Assembly: GCA_900769745.1 (NCBI GenBank)
Contig: CAAGHX010000022.1
Span: forward strand, 1 to 6,795
Direction of reading: 5' to 3'
DNA from: an uncultured Alistipes sp.
Lineage (GTDB): Bacteria; Bacteroidota; Bacteroidia; Bacteroidales; Rikenellaceae
Length of the DNA: 6,795 nucleotides
Under the pieces are notes generated by a model. That model made no database searches. It was not told the DNA's origin and saw only the letters and a list, made by a program, of their open reading frames with translations. Position 1 is the stretch's first letter. Every line of letters starts with the position of its first letter. Both the position numbers and the translations under genes were made by a program. Shown piece after piece: positions 5,131 through 6,795 of the stretch.

Positions 5131-6351
5131 TTACTGCAATTTAATTTCCAGCTTAGCTGTGAACATATATCTTAAATCGCCACGCGTTTCGAGTGTTTCG
5201 CTCATTGTTGCCATTGTGCGTTCGGTCTTGCCCTTGAATATCTTTTTGTCCTTATAATAAACAGTAATAGGCTTGTCGAGGTTCATCATCTGGTCGTTAA
5301 TGTAGAGTGTCAAACTCTGGTAGTCGCACTGCTCAATGTTGATTTTGTTGCCATTGTACTCCGCAATAACGGTCATCTTGTGGCGGCACTCCTGGTTGTC
5401 GGGTACGCCCAACCAATAGAAATTGCGGCGCGTAACCTCCTCCTGACGCCATACTACCCTCTCGGGATATGGATTTCTGCGGTGTTTAGCCATCCAGCCA
5501 ATTGCCAACGTGTCAGCTCGCTGCATCCAGTGGCCTTTGCCCTCGATGATGTGTGTCTCGTGGATATATCCCTCCTTGTCGGCCATCTGAAGCGAGTCCA
5601 TAATCTTGCCGTGATGTACTGCCAGCTTGTTGCGATTGTAGGCGCTATCCTTCTCGCCCATCCATATCATAAATGGGGTGTTGCGAAGATTTACCTGCGA
5701 CGCCTCGCCGGGGTGACCTGCCATCATCGAAGCAGCTGCCCAACTGTCGGCCATGCGTGGAGCCATGCGCCACACGCCATCACCTCCTGCCGAGTAACCA
5801 AGCAGATATACCTTGTCGGGATTAACCCCCATCGTAGCCACCATACATTGAATAAGCTTCTCGAAAAGCTCATCAAGTCCTGGCTTGAACCACATATTCC
5901 AGTCATCCCAAGGTGCTCGTGGCGCAATATAAATTCCCTCGGCTGGAGTGTATAATCTAATCTGGTTGGCCCACTGCTGGTCGTTGACTCTGCTTGGCGC
6001 ACTTCCTCCGCCATGCATCGAGATATAGAGGCTATATCCGTCGGCAGGCTTCTCGCCAAGCACTCGCTTTACAAATTTGAGGGTCAAGTTGTTGTGGGTT
6101 ATAACGTTGTCGTTCAGCGCTTGAGTGTAATTCTCCTGAGCATTTTTAAGCCATTTTTGCTCCAAGATAGCAGCGGCTTTTGCTGCCTCGGCGCTGCTGA
6201 GAGCTTTGTTTGAAAATTCTTGATTTACAAGCTCTTCTATTTTTACCGAGTTGCTACTCTCCCACTTTTGCAGAGCTTCGATAGCCTGTCCCTGTGCTGC
6301 CTGCTGCAAACAGAGGGTCGAGAACATGGCGACAATTAAACCTTTTTTCAT
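5131..6351 (-). CDS. Secreted alpha/beta-hydrolase (esterase/depolymerase-like)
   Basis: A 406-residue exported hydrolase. Residues 1-21 are a signal peptide (MKKG, hydrophobic core, likely cut after AQG, G21); the Cys at 14 lacks a lipobox, so it is probably soluble in the periplasm or secreted. Residues 24-85 are helical and charged. The alpha/beta-hydrolase core follows: oxyanion-hole motif HGGG (113-116), nucleophile elbow GYSAGG (185-190) with S187, likely acid D235 in MGEKD, and likely base H274 in GKGHW. Residues 298-406 look like a beta-rich C-terminal domain. The arrangement resembles the secreted PHB-depolymerase/dienelactone-hydrolase-like esterases; the substrate (ester of polysaccharide, lipid or other) cannot be read from sequence. 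It is the second gene of a unit, 21 bases after the TIGR03905 gene, and ends in its own terminator. The start ATG (6349-6351) is the only one that gives a signal peptide; no Shine-Dalgarno motif is seen. Confidence 0.9.
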   Translation of the reverse strand: MKKGLIVAMFSTLCLQQAAQGQAIEALQKWESSNSVKIEELVNQEFSNKALSSAEAAKAAAILEQKWLKNAQENYTQALNDNVITHNNLTLKFVKRVLGEKPADGYSLYISMHGGGSAPSRVNDQQWANQIRLYTPAEGIYIAPRAPWDDWNMWFKPGLDELFEKLIQCMVATMGVNPDKVYLLGYSAGGDGVWRMAPRMADSWAAASMMAGHPGEASQVNLRNTPFMIWMGEKDSAYNRNKLAVHHGKIMDSLQMADKEGYIHETHIIEGKGHWMQRADTLAIGWMAKHRRNPYPERVVWRQEEVTRRNFYWLGVPDNQECRHKMTVIAEYNGNKINIEQCDYQSLTLYINDQMMNLDKPITVYYKDKKIFKGKTERTMATMSETLETRGDLRYMFTAKLEIKLQ

Positions 6352-6372
6352 ATCTGCGGGTAAAATGTGATG

Positions 6373-6627
6373 TTACTTAATCATTCCCTTCAGTGCGCGT
6401 GCAAGCTGGTCGGGGCATGATGTAGGCTTGCCATTGCAGCAGATACCCTCTAGACGAGCTATAACATCTTCGGCCTTCATTCCGCGTGCGAGCTGAGCCA
6501 CACCCTGTGTGTTGCCACTACAACCGCCAATAAACTGCACTTCTGAAACTACATTATTATCATCAAGCTCAATCACGATAGCTTGCGAACATACACCCTG
6601 TGTTGGGTAAACAATCTTATTTGACAT
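6373..6627 (-). CDS. TIGR03905 family TSCPD-domain protein
   Basis: An 84-residue cysteine-rich protein. The diagnostic TSCPD motif lies at 69-73, preceded by a Cys pair (C63-C64); further Cys are C13 (GVCS) and C36 in GGCSGN. The domain also occurs at the C-terminus of vitamin B12-dependent ribonucleotide reductases, where its cysteines are thought to bind metal or take part in redox, but the free-standing family has no established function. Length is normal for TIGR03905. I chose the ATG at 6625-6627 (MSNKIVYPTQG), which fits the family N-terminus; the frame extends 30 codons further upstream, but that extension would cover the promoter. It is first in the unit with the secreted hydrolase downstream; this pairing may be only positional. 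Confidence 0.92.
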   Translation of the reverse strand: MSNKIVYPTQGVCSQAIVIELDDNNVVSEVQFIGGCSGNTQGVAQLARGMKAEDVIARLEGICCNGKPTSCPDQLARALKGMIK

Positions 6628-6651
6628 ATTACGATGGTTAAAATTACATAG

Positions 6652-6659
6652 CAAAGATA
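6652..6659 (-). promoter_or_regulatory. Candidate -7 box of the TIGR03905-hydrolase unit
   Basis: The minus strand reads TATCTTTG from 6659 to 6652, the same box as at mutS. The transcript would begin near 6645, about 18 bases before the ATG at 6627, confirming the short start for the TIGR03905 gene. The -33 region (about 6679-6684) has no TTTG, so support is partial. Confidence 0.55.
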
Positions 6660-6722
6660 GGAAAATTGCTTTGAATAGCTCTATTCTTGTGACAAAAGGA
6701 TAAATTATAACAGACAATTTCG

Positions 6723-6730
6723 TATCTTTG
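6723..6730 (+). promoter_or_regulatory. Candidate -7 box for a rightward gene beyond the window
   Basis: TATCTTTG at 6723-6730 matches TAnnTTTG and faces away from the TIGR03905 unit, giving a divergent promoter region. The transcript would start near 6737 and carry a leader of about 45 bases to the first ATG at 6782. No -33 TTTG is present at the expected spacing. Confidence 0.5.
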
Positions 6731-6735
6731 ATGTA

Positions 6736-6764
6736 GTTTGATTAAGATTCTTTGAGTATCAAAC
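6736..6764. repeat. Inverted repeat GTTTGAT/ATCAAAC in a promoter leader
   Basis: GTTTGAT (6736-6742) is the exact complement of ATCAAAC (6758-6764), spaced 15 bases. A nested TTTGA-N3-TCAAA palindrome sits at 6751-6763, and a further TTTGAT occurs at 6727-6732 at the end of the -7 box. This could be an operator or a weak leader hairpin. Confidence 0.55.
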
Positions 6765-6781
6765 CATTAAGAAGAACTTGC

Positions 6782-6795
6782 ATGAGAATGGGCAA
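6782..6795 (+). CDS. Possible start of a rightward gene (only 14 bases visible)
   Basis: ATG at 6782 (or 6788 in the same frame) follows an A/G-rich stretch (AAGAAGAA, 6769-6776) and a candidate promoter. Only four codons (M R M G) are inside the window, so no product can be proposed and the start itself is a guess. Confidence 0.3.

Noticed and set aside
5131..6351. Hydrolase as a lipoprotein
   Set aside because: The Cys at residue 14 is preceded by STL, not a lipobox with a small residue at -1, and a standard signal peptidase I site follows.

Overview
The window looks like a chromosomal segment of a Bacteroidota bacterium, most likely a member of the Bacteroidales. The reasons are the repeated TAnnTTTG-type promoter elements (-7 boxes) in front of genes, in one case with a perfectly spaced TTTG -33 box; A-rich gene leaders without Shine-Dalgarno motifs; and the gene content (a short RecD-like helicase next to RsmD, a TIGR03905 protein, and an unnamed single-pass membrane protein of a type I recall from Bacteroidales). 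A genus cannot be fixed from the sequence.

Layout. Positions 1-1844 (minus) hold mutS, cut by the window edge just before its ATPase domain. Positions 1887-3302 (minus) hold a 471-residue superfamily 1 RecD-like helicase; the mutS promoter is embedded in its last codons. A 57-bp divergent spacer with two interleaved -7 boxes separates it from an unnamed 211-residue membrane-anchored protein (3360-3995, plus), whose codon use suggests high expression and which ends in a strong hairpin terminator. rsmD (4081-4614, plus; 16S rRNA m2G966 methyltransferase) follows with its own, possibly leaderless, promoter. Next comes tRNA-Asp(GUC) with an encoded CCA, a good promoter and a T9 terminator.

Positions 4790-5088 contain no credible gene. 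They lie between two facing terminators and are dense with inverted and direct repeats that fold on paper into a three-way junction plus mutually exclusive hairpins ahead of a T8 tract. This is the least explained part of the window: a dispersed structured repeat or an unrecognised RNA.

On the minus strand, 6627-5131 is a two-gene unit: a TIGR03905/TSCPD protein and a secreted alpha/beta-hydrolase with a visible Ser-Asp-His triad, closed by a hairpin terminator. The last 170 bases are a divergent promoter region with a TTTGAT-repeat leader for a rightward gene that begins at or beyond the right edge.

Functionally, the left half is genome maintenance (mismatch repair, helicase) and translation (rRNA methylation, tRNA). 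The right half is a secreted hydrolase unit. I see no phage, transposase, CRISPR or toxin-antitoxin genes. The only candidate for something undescribed is the structured intergenic element; the highly biased membrane-protein gene is second.
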